A stretch of 44,227 bases of DNA from Hyphomicrobiales bacterium (GTDB lineage: Bacteria > Pseudomonadota > Alphaproteobacteria > Rhizobiales > Rhizobiaceae): NCBI GenBank assembly GCA_003963455.1, contig RXJA01000392.1, positions 1 through 44,227 of the forward strand, in the 5' to 3' direction. Position 1 is the first letter of the stretch. Every line of letters begins with the position of its first letter. Positions 27,185 through 35,786 of the stretch are shown piece by piece. The notes under the pieces are model-generated. The model ran no database searches. It had not been told where the DNA came from and saw nothing but the letters and a program-made list of their open reading frames with translations. The translations under genes and the position numbers were made by a program.

Positions 27185-27481
27185 ATGCTTCGTCACACTC
27201 AGGCTTTTCTTGCAGGCGCCGTGCTGGCGGCCGCGATTTGTCTGGCCGCGCCGTCTTACGCGCAGGTCGTCGTCCCGACGAACCGCAACGCATTGGTGCA
27301 GCAGGACCAGTTGCAGCAGTTGCAGAACCAATTGCAGCGGCAGCAATACCAGCAGCAGCAGCAATTGTATCGCGAGCTCGACCGGCAGACCGCGCCCAAG
27401 CCGCAGCCCGATGTGCCGGTGTACGGCCAGACATGTCGAATGGAAGCGATCGGCAACACGATTTCACGGGTTTGCCGCTGA
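27185..27481 (+). CDS. Small Gln-rich exported protein
   Basis: A 98-aa protein with a clear signal peptide (FLAGAVLAAAICLAAPSYAQ, cleavage near residue 27), then a Gln-rich coiled region of about 35 residues, with an acidic/basic YRELDRQ, and a C-terminal part with two Cys (QTCRME, SRVCR) that could form a disulfide. GGGAG lies 8 bases before the ATG at 27185; earlier in-frame ATGs lack this. The gene is divergent from the giant autotransporter. The Gln run is coded partly by a CAG repeat. Function unknown; a periplasmic partner of the autotransporter is only a guess from position. Confidence 0.7.
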   Translation: MLRHTQAFLAGAVLAAAICLAAPSYAQVVVPTNRNALVQQDQLQQLQNQLQRQQYQQQQQLYRELDRQTAPKPQPDVPVYGQTCRMEAIGNTISRVCR

Positions 27482-27628
27482 CATTTTTGTTTTTTCAGTT
27501 TATTAGCCGACTTACTTGCTGGCAAAATGCCGGATTGCAAGGGCGGTGGTTTTAGGGTTTGCAGGGGGACAGGTTTTTTGCCCGCGCCGATAGCGCACGG
27601 CAGGATGCTGCTCTCACCGGAATTTGGG

Positions 27629-28096
27629 ATGGCAACAACCAAAAAGAAAGCAGTTCGCAAAGCCAAGAAGGGGCAACGGATCCGCCAGGTGGCGGCAATT
27701 CCGTTTCGGTTGCGGGACGACGGCAGCCTCGAAGTGTTGCTGGTCACCTCGCGCGCCACGCGGCGCTTCATCGTGCCCAAGGGCTGGCCGATGAAGGGCA
27801 AGAGCGCACGCAAGGCGGCAACGATCGAAGCCCAGGAAGAGGCAGGCGTTCTCGGCAAACCGCTGAAGCAGCCTGCCGGCACTTATTCCTATTGGAAACG
27901 CATGACCAACGGCTTCGTCCGGGTGGACGTCGCGGTTTACCTGCTCGAGGTCACCGAGGAACTTGCCGATTGGCGGGAGGCCGCGAACCGGCAACGCGCA
28001 TGGCTGCCTGCGGCGGACGCCGCCTTGCTCATCGACGAGCCAGAGCTTTCGACGCTGCTCAGGGATTTGACCATTCCGGCGGCTGATCCAGCTTAG
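27629..28096 (+). CDS. NUDIX hydrolase (DIPP-like)
   Basis: A 155-aa hydrolase of nucleoside-diphosphate-linked compounds. The Lys/Arg-rich N-terminus (TTKKKAVRKAKKG) precedes the domain. The NUDIX box runs from GWPMKG to EEAGVLG: the metal-binding EAQEEAG end is intact, whereas the first Glu is Lys and the Arg is Ile, as happens in relatives that hydrolyse diphosphoinositol or diadenosine polyphosphates. Substrate cannot be assigned. The start at 27629 is chosen because earlier frames lack a ribosome site. The stop TAG is the first three bases of a partial mosaic element. Confidence 0.85.
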   Translation: MATTKKKAVRKAKKGQRIRQVAAIPFRLRDDGSLEVLLVTSRATRRFIVPKGWPMKGKSARKAATIEAQEEAGVLGKPLKQPAGTYSYWKRMTNGFVRVDVAVYLLEVTEELADWREAANRQRAWLPAADAALLIDEPELSTLLRDLTIPAADPA

Positions 28097-28124
28097 AGCG
28101 ATCCCAGGAAAGTGCGTGGCGGTT
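28094..28124 (+). repeat. Partial mosaic element after the NUDIX gene
   Basis: TAGAGCGATCCCAGGAAAGT and the following bases match the left half of the element at 34488-34534. The right half is missing or has decayed. It supplies the NUDIX stop codon. Confidence 0.5.
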
Positions 28125-28162
28125 AGGCTCGGTTACTTCGCCCGGGCGGGTGTCGGCGCAAG

Positions 28163-29050
28163 TTAGTGCTTGGCGATGCCATCTCGCAAATTCGCCGAGA
28201 TTGTTCGCATCAGGAAATCTCGAAAGCTCTCCGGTTTTCGGCGGGCAACTGCAGCAAAGCAGCTTGTAGTAAAGTTGTAGTGGCCGTGGCCGATGGAGGC
28301 GCACAGGCTTGCAAAGGCATGAGGCCAAGGCTCGTCGAGCCGGGCGGATGCAGCGGCCGAATATTCCTCAATGGAACACAAGCGATAGCGCAGCGATCTG
28401 CCGCTCGCTTCGCTATAGATTGCGCAAATGTCGTCGAAATCCAGCAGCCGATCGCCGGTGAGGATTCCTATCTCTGGAAATCTGCCAGGTCTGGCGGCGA
28501 TCGCCGCCACGGCAGCCGCCACATCGGCACGCGAGATCGGCGAAAATTGCCCATAAGCGGCGGGAAGCGCGAGTTCCCCGGAGGCCGCGCAAGGCAAGAG
28601 CCAGTTGTCGAGAACGAATTCCGAATAGAGGCCGCATGCCAAAATGGTCGACGGCACGCCGCAATGCGCCAGTTGGCGCTCCGTGTCGCGGTAGACAGAT
28701 GAGAAATAGAACGGCGACAGTTCACCCGTGTCGAGGATACTCGTAAAGACGACATGCCCGACCGCAGCCGCAGCCGCCGCCTCGATGGCATTGGCGTGGT
28801 GTCGCCTCACGGCACTTGCCGCGCCATCGCTCGAAATCAGGACCAGAACGTCGACGCCCTCGAACGCTGTTCGAAGAGCACGGATGTCTTCATAATCGGC
28901 GACGCGAAGCGGCATCGAAAAAGGCAATCGGTGTCGCGCGGTCGCGGCGTTGGCGTCTCGGACCATTGCGACCACGTTCTGACCCCGCCCGGCTAATCTG
29001 CGAGCAACTTCGCTGCCGATATGGCCTGTCGCTCCCGTGACTAGGATCAT
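28163..29050 (-). CDS. NmrA/atypical SDR-type NAD(P)-binding protein
   Basis: A 295-aa cytoplasmic protein. The Rossmann motif GATGHIGSEVARRL is at residues 6-19, with a long loop MVRDAN as in NmrA/QorB-like atypical short-chain dehydrogenases. The catalytic Tyr-x3-Lys of classic SDRs is not evident, which fits this group. It may be an NAD(P)H-quinone reductase or redox sensor. It is divergent from the ArsR-type gene with an 82-base gap that has an operator-like inverted repeat, so it may be under that regulator. Confidence 0.8.
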   Translation of the reverse strand: MILVTGATGHIGSEVARRLAGRGQNVVAMVRDANAATARHRLPFSMPLRVADYEDIRALRTAFEGVDVLVLISSDGAASAVRRHHANAIEAAAAAAVGHVVFTSILDTGELSPFYFSSVYRDTERQLAHCGVPSTILACGLYSEFVLDNWLLPCAASGELALPAAYGQFSPISRADVAAAVAAIAARPGRFPEIGILTGDRLLDFDDICAIYSEASGRSLRYRLCSIEEYSAAASARLDEPWPHAFASLCASIGHGHYNFTTSCFAAVARRKPESFRDFLMRTISANLRDGIAKH

Positions 29051-29102
29051 CGCCGCTCCCAGTTTTCCGCTTGACTCACATATATCCCGGTGGTTATACG
29101 AA

Positions 29103-29128
29103 AATCAATAGCCAACGGGTTATTGATT
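29103..29128. promoter_or_regulatory. Operator-like inverted repeat before the ArsR gene
   Basis: AATCAATAGCC (29103-29113) and GGTTATTGATT (29118-29128) form an 11-bp inverted repeat with one mismatch and a 4-base centre. It ends 4 bases before the ArsR ATG. ArsR-family repressors bind such short dyads near their own promoters, so autoregulation and control of the divergent NmrA-like gene are plausible. Confidence 0.45.
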
Positions 29129-29132
29129 GGAA

Positions 29133-29456
29133 ATGGCGACCGCGCACGATATGCTCTTCAGGACGCTTGCCGATCCGACAAGACGCGCCATCTTCGAGCG
29201 TCTCTGCCGCCAGGGCGAGCAGACGGTCGGAGCCCTCACCGCGCAGGCCGGCGTGTCGCAGCCGGCGGTGTCGAAGCATCTGGGCGTCCTCAAGGAGGCG
29301 GGGCTGGTGCGCGACCGCCATGAAGGGCGCCAGACCCATTACAGCGCCCAGCTCAAGGCGCTTGCGCCGCTGATGGACTGGACGCGCGAGATGGCGGGGT
29401 TTTGGGAAAGCCGGTTCGACGACCTGGAGGTTCTGCTCAAAAGGATGGATCAATGA
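29133..29456 (+). CDS. ArsR-family transcriptional regulator
   Basis: A 107-aa winged-helix repressor. HTH region: DPTRRAIFERLC, then VGALTAQAGVSQPAVSKHLGVLKEAGLV, and a wing with RDRHEGRQTHYSA. There is no Cys cluster of the metal-sensing type (only one Cys), so a metal signal is unlikely. The next gene encodes an AHSA1/SRPBCC protein and overlaps it (ATGA), a pairing common for this subgroup. A strong dyad lies directly upstream. Ribosome site is weak; the ATG at 29133 is preferred to a TTG 6 bases earlier. Confidence 0.92.
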   Translation: MATAHDMLFRTLADPTRRAIFERLCRQGEQTVGALTAQAGVSQPAVSKHLGVLKEAGLVRDRHEGRQTHYSAQLKALAPLMDWTREMAGFWESRFDDLEVLLKRMDQ

Positions 29457-29863
29457 ATGAAGTGCCGGCTGGAACGCGCTCCGTCATTGTCGAGCGCGAG
29501 ATACCTTTTCCGCCGGAAAGGATCTGGCGCGCGCTCACGCAGCCGCATCTTATCGCGGAATGGCTGATGAAGAACGACTTCAAGCCGGTCGTGGACCATC
29601 GCTTCAACATGAGCGCGGACTGGGGCGGCGTCGACTGCCAGGTGCGGACGGTCGAGCCGAACAGGACACTGTCCTACAGCTGGGACACCAAGGACCTCGA
29701 GAGCATCGTCACCTGGACGCTGACCCCGACGAGCACGGGCACGCATCTGCGCATGGAACAGGTGGGCTTCCGCACGGATCAGGAGCCGTACTATCGCGGC
29801 GCCACGGTCGGCTGGAAGAGATACCTGGCGGCCTTGGAGGAAGTCCTTTCGCGGCTCGACTGA
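29453..29863 (+). CDS. SRPBCC/AHSA1-family protein
   Basis: A 136-aa protein of the START-like fold (AHSA1 domain). Family features: VEREIPFPPERIWRALT at the N-terminus, IAEWLM, and a C-terminal helix ending GWKRYLAALEEVLSRL. These proteins bind small hydrophobic ligands; the exact ligand is unknown. Its ATG overlaps the ArsR stop, so both are translated from one mRNA. Paired ArsR/AHSA1 genes are common in rhizobia. Confidence 0.9.
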   Translation: MNEVPAGTRSVIVEREIPFPPERIWRALTQPHLIAEWLMKNDFKPVVDHRFNMSADWGGVDCQVRTVEPNRTLSYSWDTKDLESIVTWTLTPTSTGTHLRMEQVGFRTDQEPYYRGATVGWKRYLAALEEVLSRLD

Positions 29864-29949
29864 ACGTCGCGGCCAACAACAGGACTGCTCGGAACCACAC
29901 GCTGTTTGGCAGGGCGGCATACCGCAGGCGTAAGCAATGGAGACATTGA

Positions 29950-30342
29950 ATGAAGATCAAGCTGACCAGCATCTATGTCGACGACCAGGAGAAGGCCCTC
30001 GGCTTCTATACCGAAATTCTGGGCTTCACCAAGAAGGCAGACTTCACCAACGGACCATTTCGCTGGCTGACCGTCACCTCGCCCGACGATCCGGACGGCA
30101 CCGAGCTGCAGCTGGCGCTCAACGACAATCCGGCGGCAAAAACCTATCAGCAGGCGATCTTCAAGCAGGGCCAGCCGGCCCTGATGCTTTTCAGCGACGA
30201 CATCGAGGGCGACCATGAGCGCATCAAGGCCAATGGCGGCAATTTCGCCATGGCGCCGACCGCGGTGACCGGCGCGACCATCGCGCAGCTCAACGACACC
30301 TGCGGCAACCTCATCCAGCTTTCACAGTTGGCGCGCTGGTAG
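29950..30342 (+). CDS. VOC/glyoxalase-family protein
   Basis: A 130-aa protein with the vicinal-oxygen-chelate fold: the beta-alpha-beta start ending in ALGFYTEILGF, then RWLTVTSPDDPDGTELQL, and the second half ending NLIQLSQ. Metal-binding side chains are partly present (Glu in TELQL). It could be a dioxygenase-like or resistance protein; enzyme activity is not provable. It follows the AHSA1 gene by 86 bases and precedes a small membrane protein gene. Confidence 0.88.
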   Translation: MKIKLTSIYVDDQEKALGFYTEILGFTKKADFTNGPFRWLTVTSPDDPDGTELQLALNDNPAAKTYQQAIFKQGQPALMLFSDDIEGDHERIKANGGNFAMAPTAVTGATIAQLNDTCGNLIQLSQLARW

Positions 30343-30381
30343 GCGCCTCCATCCGTCTCGTCATTTGCTAGGGAGGTTTAA

Positions 30382-30615
30382 TTGGACTGGAGCAAATGGA
30401 TTCGCCAGCTTCACCGCTGGCTGTCGATCATCTTCACCATCACAGTCATTGCCAATTTCGCCGCCATGGCCGTGGGCCAGCCGCCCGCCTGGATCGTCTA
30501 TTCGCCGTTGATCCCGCTTTTCCTGCTTTTGTTCAGCGGACTCTACATGTTCGTGCTGCCCTATGCCGCCAGATGGCGCGGTGAGCCGGCGCGCGAGCGC
30601 ACAGGATCGGCCTGA
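30382..30615 (+). CDS. Small two-helix membrane protein, TTG start
   Basis: A 77-aa membrane protein. Helices are at about residues 14-33 (LSIIFTITVIANFAAMAV) and 40-60 (SPLIPLFLLLFSGLYMFVL), with a basic C-terminus. The TTG at 30382 is supported by GGGAGG 6 bases upstream; no ATG exists nearby. Its stop overlaps the next ATG (TGATG). I do not recognise a named family. Its neighbours are a VOC protein and two DUF1801 proteins. Confidence 0.75.
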   Translation: MDWSKWIRQLHRWLSIIFTITVIANFAAMAVGQPPAWIVYSPLIPLFLLLFSGLYMFVLPYAARWRGEPARERTGSA

Positions 30616-31058
30616 TGGCGAAGGCGAAGTCGAAGGCTGCCCAGTCCCCGGACGCGAAACCTGCCCTGCTTTCGGGCGGCAACCCGCAGATTACCAAGGG
30701 CTATGGCGATGCTCCCGTGCAGGCCTATATCGCTACGATGCCGGGTTGGAAGAGCGAGGTCGGGCGTCGGCTCGACCAGCTCATCGCGCAAGCCGTCCCC
30801 GACGTGGAAAAGGCCGTCAAATGGAACTCTCCATTTTATGGGATGGAAGGCGAAGGCTGGTTTCTCGGCATCCACTGTTTTGCCGGATACATCAAGGTGG
30901 CCTTCTTCCGCGGCCTGTCGCTCAAACCCGTGCCGCCAGTCGAATCCAGAAGCAAGGACACGCGCTATCTGCATATCCATGAGAACGACCGGCTCGACGA
31001 GGAGCAATTCGTTTCCTGGGTGAGGCAGGCGAGCCAGCTGCCTGGCGAACGGATGTAA
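30615..31058 (+). CDS. DUF1801 domain protein (first copy)
   Basis: A 147-aa protein of the YdhG/DUF1801 fold. A basic N-terminal tail of about 30 residues precedes the domain; motifs include VEKAVKWNSPFYG and FAGYIKVAFFRG. Function of the family is not established. The start overlaps the stop of the membrane protein gene. A paralogous DUF1801 gene follows after 78 bases. Confidence 0.85.
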   Translation: MAKAKSKAAQSPDAKPALLSGGNPQITKGYGDAPVQAYIATMPGWKSEVGRRLDQLIAQAVPDVEKAVKWNSPFYGMEGEGWFLGIHCFAGYIKVAFFRGLSLKPVPPVESRSKDTRYLHIHENDRLDEEQFVSWVRQASQLPGERM

Positions 31059-31136
31059 GCGCGCGAAAGATCAAGCGCCGTCTCCCCGAAAGGGCCATGG
31101 TGCGATCTCTTATCCAGCATCGAGGGAGAAACGGAC

Positions 31137-31535
31137 ATGCAGGAAGACGACGAGCAGGACGGCAAGTCCGCGTCCGAGCTGATCGACGGAAGAATCGGGG
31201 AACTCGGCGACTGGCGCGGCGAGACACTTGCCCGGCTCCGTGCCCTGATCAGGCAAGCCGCGCCGGACGCCGTCGAGACGTGGAAATGGCGCGGCGTGCC
31301 GGTGTGGGAGGATGCCGGCATTATCTGCACCGGGGAGACCTACAAGGCCGTCGTCAAACTGACCTTCGCCAAGGGCGCGGCGCTGCCCGATCCCAAAAAG
31401 CTGTTCAACTCCAGCCTCGAAGGCAACACGAGGCGCGCCATCGATATCAAGCAAGGCGACAAGGTCGACGAAGCTGCGCTGAAGGCGCTCGTTCGCGAAG
31501 CCGTGGCCCTCAACAGATCGAAGACCAAACGCTGA
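31137..31535 (+). CDS. DUF1801 domain protein (second copy)
   Basis: A 132-aa relative of the preceding protein: AAPDAVETWKWRGVPVW aligns with VPDVEKAVKWNSPFYG, and AVVKLTFAKGA with YIKVAFFRG. The two share the fold but little sequence, so duplication is old. GAGGGAG lies before the ATG. It is probably the last gene of the ArsR-headed run. Confidence 0.85.
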   Translation: MQEDDEQDGKSASELIDGRIGELGDWRGETLARLRALIRQAAPDAVETWKWRGVPVWEDAGIICTGETYKAVVKLTFAKGAALPDPKKLFNSSLEGNTRRAIDIKQGDKVDEAALKALVREAVALNRSKTKR

Positions 31536-31839
31536 GAGACGGATATCCGCGGGGCGCTATCGGATTGATGTTGTCGGCTTTTTCTTCCGCGCCCTGGCAA
31601 CGCAGATCGATACTATGCGTCAAATATCGCCATTTACACGGCCCAAGCGCCCTTTAGTTGTTGAGCAATAATTCATGAAACAAATACTGGACAAATTTAT
31701 CGGCCGTTAAGCCAGGCGCGCTATTTGGATCACTGTCGCCAGTAACCCGGCGACATGCGGGGAAAAATATCGTCTCAACCGACGGATGAGCCAGTCGGGC
31801 AGACACCGAGGGAGCCAGAACGAGCTCCATGGGAATGGG
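31536..31839 (+). other. Intergenic region before the GGDEF-EAL gene
   Basis: 304 bases. The part from 31600 to 31720 is AT-rich for this genome and is the likely promoter zone. A small hairpin GTCGCC/GGCGAC is at 31735-31754, in the presumed leader. No gene or riboswitch is recognised. Confidence 0.3.
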
Positions 31840-34323
31840 ATGAAGCTCTCACCGACCGATGCCGGTCCGCGTCTGATAGGGCTGGTCTGGCCCTTCGTTG
31901 CGGTGGTTCTGATCCAGGCACTGGTTGCAACCCTCAGCCTTCACACATTATCGGCGGTCCGCGCCTATGTCGGCGGCGAAAGCCAATGGTCGAAAGGGCA
32001 GAAGCACGCCATCTATTTCCTGAACCTTTATGCCGATACCGGCCAGGACGAGTATTTCAGCGAATATCGCCAGGCCATCGCCGTGCCGCTTGCCGACGCC
32101 GTCGCGCGGCTCGCGCTCGAACAGGCCGAGCCCGACACAAAAGCGGCCCGGCTTGGCTTCCTTGGCGGCAACAACCATCCCGACGATGTCGCCGGCATGA
32201 TCTGGCTGTTCCAGAATTTCCGGGGCGTCAGCTATCTCGATACCGCGATCCGCCACTGGACGGCGGCCGACGAGATGATCCTCGCCATAGAGAGACTTGG
32301 CGACGACATGCATCGAAGGCTCGAAAAGGGGCCGGCATCCGTGGCTGAGATCGGTGAGTGGAAAGCGGAAATCCACCAGCTGGACCGCCAGATCGGACCG
32401 CTTGCCAAGGCCTTTTCCGATAGCCTCGGCGAAGGATCCCGCTTTATCAGGATGGCGCTGACGGCCGCCAACCTCGCCACCGCGGCCCTGCTTATCCTGC
32501 TCGCCGTCTGGCGCACGCGCAAGCTGATGAAGCAGCGTCAGGCGTTTCAGAGCGCCCTCAACGCCGAGCGCGAGCGTGCCCAGATCACGCTGGCCTCGAT
32601 CGGCCAGGCCGTGATCAGCACCGATGCCGGGGGGCGGCTCGACTACATGAATGCCGTGGCGGAAAGGCTGCTTGCCCGCCCGCTGACCGCCGCCAAGGGA
32701 AAACCGGCCAGTTCCTTGTTCCGCCTGGTCGACAAGGACAGCGGCGTCGAGGAGACGGATCTGATCCCTCGCCTGCTGACGGGCGAGCCCCGCCGCTCCA
32801 ATGTGCGCCCGCAGCTCTTGGAGCGTCCCGACGGCTCGGTCGTGCCGGTGGCGCTGAACGGCGCTCCGCTGATTGTTTCAGGCCAGATCCTCGGCTGCGT
32901 TCTGGCTCTGCATGACATGACACGCGAGCAGGATTACATCGAGCGCCTGTCGTGGCAGGCATCGCATGATGCGCTGACCGGGCTGGTCAACCGCCGGGAC
33001 TTCGAGAGCCGGCTGGCGGACATGATCTGCGAAGCGCCGGAAAAGCCGCGCCGGCACGCGCTGATGTATCTCGACCTCGACCAGTTCAAGCTGGTCAACG
33101 ATACCTGCGGCCATGCCGCCGGCGACCAGCTGCTGCGCCAGATCTCGGTGCTGCTCGCCAACGAGCTGCCGCCCGGCGATATCCTGGCAAGACTGGGCGG
33201 CGACGAGTTCGGCGTGCTGCTCTTCGATTGCGATACCGACTGTGCAGCCGCCACGGCCGAACGATTGCGCGCCACCGTCCACGACCTGCATTTCTCCTGG
33301 GAGGGGCGTCCCTTCAACATCAGCGTCAGCATCGGCATGGTCGAGGTCGCCAATGTCGGCATGACACTGGAGGAGGTACTGCGCGCGGCCGACGTCGCCT
33401 GCTACATGGCGAAGGAAAAGGGCCGCAACCGCATTCAGCTCCACAGCGACGGCGACTCGGCACTTCGCGAGCGCTTCGGCGAGATGGCCTGGGTGCAGCG
33501 CCTGCATGCCGCGCTGGACGGGAACCGCTTCAGGCTGCATGCGCAGGAGATCGCGCCGCTGCGGGACGATATCATGGAGCGCGGCGCGCATATTGAAATC
33601 CTGGTCAGGCTGACCGACGAGGACGGCAGCTTCGTCACCCCGCAAAGCTTCATCCCCGCGGCGGAGCGCTATGGATTGATGCCGGCGATCGACCGCTGGG
33701 TGGTGCGCAACACCTTCGCCGCCTTGGCGGCCAGGCGCGCCGACCCGCAAGCGACCCCGGTCTCCACCTGCGCGATCAACCTCTCCGGCGCCACCTTCGG
33801 CGACGAAACGTTTCTCGGCTTCATGCGCGAGCAGTTCGCCGCGCATGGCATTGCGCCCGAAACGATCTGCCTGGAGATCACCGAGACCAGCGCCATCGCC
33901 AATCTGACCGAGGCCATGCGCTTCATCGCCGACCTGCGCGGGCTCGGCTGCCGCTTCGCGCTCGACGATTTCGGCTCCGGCATGTCGTCCTTCGCCTATC
34001 TGAAGCACTTGCCGGTCGACTACCTCAAGATCGACGGCGGCTTCGTCAAGGACATGCTCGACGACCGCATCGACCGCGCGATGGTCGAGATGATCCATCA
34101 CATCGGCAAGGTGACGGGAAAGCGCACCATCGCCGAATTCGTCGAAAGCGACGGCATCCTTGACGCCTTGAAGGCGATCGGCGTCGACTATGCGCAGGGC
34201 TACGCGATCGCGCGGCCCCAGCCATTCGACGCGGCAACGGTCCTGCGCGGCAGGCAGGCAGCGCAGACTGCGATGACGGATGCCTGGGACACGTTGGCCA
34301 AGACGTTGCGCAAAGCCGGTTAG
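31840..34323 (+). CDS. GGDEF-EAL c-di-GMP enzyme with membrane sensor
   Basis: An 827-aa protein. A membrane helix at about 10-32 and another at about 204-224 flank a helical periplasmic region of about 170 residues; a PAS-like domain (about 240-360) and GGDEF (about 385-545, GGDEFGVLL near 452) follow, then EAL (about 565-815, motif EIL near 586). The inhibitory RxxD site before GGDEF is PPGD, so product feedback is probably lost. EAL catalytic motifs [26 protein letters not shown] and LKIDGGF are intact. The protein could make or degrade c-di-GMP. Start at 31840 is the best guess; a start at 31786 adds 18 residues. Stop TAG begins a mosaic element. Confidence 0.92.
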   Translation: MKLSPTDAGPRLIGLVWPFVAVVLIQALVATLSLHTLSAVRAYVGGESQWSKGQKHAIYFLNLYADTGQDEYFSEYRQAIAVPLADAVARLALEQAEPDTKAARLGFLGGNNHPDDVAGMIWLFQNFRGVSYLDTAIRHWTAADEMILAIERLGDDMHRRLEKGPASVAEIGEWKAEIHQLDRQIGPLAKAFSDSLGEGSRFIRMALTAANLATAALLILLAVWRTRKLMKQRQAFQSALNAERERAQITLASIGQAVISTDAGGRLDYMNAVAERLLARPLTAAKGKPASSLFRLVDKDSGVEETDLIPRLLTGEPRRSNVRPQLLERPDGSVVPVALNGAPLIVSGQILGCVLALHDMTREQDYIERLSWQASHDALTGLVNRRDFESRLADMICEAPEKPRRHALMYLDLDQFKLVNDTCGHAAGDQLLRQISVLLANELPPGDILARLGGDEFGVLLFDCDTDCAAATAERLRATVHDLHFSWEGRPFNISVSIGMVEVANVGMTLEEVLRAADVACYMAKEKGRNRIQLHSDGDSALRERFGEMAWVQRLHAALDGNRFRLHAQEIAPLRDDIMERGAHIEILVRLTDEDGSFVTPQSFIPAAERYGLMPAIDRWVVRNTFAALAARRADPQATPVSTCAINLSGATFGDETFLGFMREQFAAHGIAPETICLEITETSAIANLTEAMRFIADLRGLGCRFALDDFGSGMSSFAYLKHLPVDYLKIDGGFVKDMLDDRIDRAMVEMIHHIGKVTGKRTIAEFVESDGILDALKAIGVDYAQGYAIARPQPFDAATVLRGRQAAQTAMTDAWDTLAKTLRKAG

Positions 34324-34426
34324 AGCATGATCCCGAAAAGTGGGAACCGGTTTTCGGAGAAAAGATCATGCTCCAACAAAGAGTTAGATCATGATGGCGG
34401 CTCAACGAAACGCCATCATGATCTAG
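34321..34426 (+). repeat. Composite mosaic element, copy B
   Basis: Two palindromes with a linker. First: GAGCATGATC (34323-34332) mirrored by GATCATGCTC (34364-34373). Linker: CAACAAAGAGTT. Second: AGATCATGATGGCG (34386-34399) with CGCCATCATGATCT (34411-34424), a perfect 14-bp stem and 11-base loop. It is the same composite as copy A at 18561-18660, in inverted orientation. The first three bases are the stop codon of the GGDEF-EAL gene. Confidence 0.85.
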
Positions 34427-34487
34427 GCTTCGAACGGTTCGCCGTCTCCAGAAAACGTCGAACCTGCCTGTTTTCCCGGGATTTCTC

Positions 34488-34590
34488 TAGAGCAATTCCA
34501 GGAAAAGTGTGAGCGGTTTTCCGTCCGGAATTGCGTAAAAACAAAGGGATAGAGCGGTTCGCCGTTTCCGTGAAACGGTGAAACGCTCTA
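34488..34590. repeat. Two further mosaic elements in tandem
   Basis: GCAATTCC (34492-34499) mirrored by GGAATTGC (34527-34534) forms the first; AGAGCG (34551-34556) with CGCTCT (34584-34589), inside it CCGTTTC/GAAACGG (34562-34578), forms the second. The end of the second gives the stop codon TAG of the GNAT gene on the minus strand. Together with copy B the whole gap of 264 bases is repeat sequence. Confidence 0.75.
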
Positions 34591-35142
34591 AGCGCGGCCC
34601 AATCCGGCCTGCCTCTCCAGAAGAACGGTCGGCTTGTCGTGATAGGTGGTGCGCAGAATTTCGCGATAGCCGTTCCTTTCGGCCACCTTCAGCGAGGCGC
34701 CGTTTTCCGGATCGATGATGCAGACGGTCCTGGACTGCCCGAACACCGCGTCGCCCCAGGCGACGATCCGCCCGACGACTTCGCTCGCAAGCCCCTGGCC
34801 GTGGGCATCCGAGGCCAGCGCCCAGCCCGCCTCCGGCACGCCTTCGATCGACGGCTCGATCTCCCGCTTCAGGTCATGGAACCCGGCCTCGCCGATGAAC
34901 CGGCCCGTGCCCTTCTCCTCGATCGCCCAGAAGCCGTAGCCGATCAGCGACCACAGTCCAGCAAAGCGCAGGAAGCGCATCCAGCTTTCCTCGCGCGTAC
35001 GCGGCTTGCCGCCGATGAAACGGGTGACGGCGGGTTCCGCCCACATGGCGGCATAGGTATCGAAATCACCCAGACGATGCGGCCGAAGGACGGTCCGCGC
35101 CGTTTCAAGGATCGGCACGCCGGCTTCCGTCTTGATGCCCAT
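34588..35142 (-). CDS. GNAT-family N-acetyltransferase
   Basis: A 184-aa acetyl-CoA-dependent transferase of the RimJ/RimL-like group. Features: TARTVLRPHRLGDFDTYAAMWAEP at the N-terminus, AGWALASDAHGQGLASEVVG as the acetyl-CoA loop (Q/GxG/A), and IIDPENGASLKVAERNGY. The substrate is unknown; protein N-terminal or small-molecule acetylation are both possible. It is divergent from the DUF2214 gene. Confidence 0.9.
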   Translation of the reverse strand: MGIKTEAGVPILETARTVLRPHRLGDFDTYAAMWAEPAVTRFIGGKPRTREESWMRFLRFAGLWSLIGYGFWAIEEKGTGRFIGEAGFHDLKREIEPSIEGVPEAGWALASDAHGQGLASEVVGRIVAWGDAVFGQSRTVCIIDPENGASLKVAERNGYREILRTTYHDKPTVLLERQAGLGRA

Positions 35143-35321
35143 GGCATTCCCTCCATCGAGGTGGCAGCGCTTAGCAAACCGGCGCGCCCTAACAAGGGCC
35201 AGGATCGGCCCGGGTCATCCTCCAGCGCAACGATTTCGGCGTCTGGGAATTCTGACCGACGATGCTACTCTTCGGACATATGATCCAGCCACGTCGCGGC
35301 CGCCGGACGCAGGGAAAGAAC

Positions 35322-35777
35322 ATGGACACCACTGATCTTTTATTGGCCATTCTCCATCACCTTCTGGTGTTCTCGTTGGCCGGCATCATCGGCGCCGAAT
35401 TCGTGCTGGTGCGCGGCGATCTGGGGGCGGCCACGCTCAAGCGCCTTGCCGGCATCGACCGCCATTACGGGATCATCGCCGCGCTGATCGTCATCGTCGG
35501 CGTCTGCAGGGTGTTCTTCGGTTTGAAAGGCTGGGAATTCTACGTCTACAATTGGGTGTTCTGGGCAAAGATAGTGGCCTTCGCCATCGTCGGCCTGCTG
35601 TCGATCGTGCCGACCACGCGCTTCATCTCCTGGAACAGGCAGGCGAGCGGCAATCCGTCCTTCGCGGTGCCGGTGGCGGAATTGGCCTCCGTGAAGAACT
35701 ATGTCCGGGCCGAGGGCTTCATCTTCCTCCTGATCCCGGTCTTCGCCGCGGCCATGGCGCGCGGCTACGGCTATTAG
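35322..35777 (+). CDS. DUF2214 family membrane protein
   Basis: A 151-aa inner-membrane protein with about four helices; motif-like segments are LHHLLVFSLAGIIGAEFVLVRG near the N-terminus and FWAKIVAFAIVGLLSI in the middle, with a His/Glu pair of the kind found in this family. No function is established. AGGGAAAG lies before the ATG at 35322; upstream in-frame ATGs have no site. It converges on nth with a 9-base gap. Confidence 0.85.
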   Translation: MDTTDLLLAILHHLLVFSLAGIIGAEFVLVRGDLGAATLKRLAGIDRHYGIIAALIVIVGVCRVFFGLKGWEFYVYNWVFWAKIVAFAIVGLLSIVPTTRFISWNRQASGNPSFAVPVAELASVKNYVRAEGFIFLLIPVFAAAMARGYGY

Positions 35778-35786
35778 AGAACGACC

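Noticed and set aside
30563..30982. Alternative frame in the first DUF1801 gene
   Set aside because: The DUF1801 frame has family motifs and a stop/start overlap; the other has none.
31536..31839. c-di-GMP riboswitch upstream of the GGDEF-EAL gene
   Set aside because: Only a small hairpin is present; the conserved GEMM core was not found.
34327..34512. 61-codon frame IPKSGNRFSEKRSCSNKELD
   Set aside because: Translation of mosaic element copy B, a known kind of false gene in rhizobial annotations.
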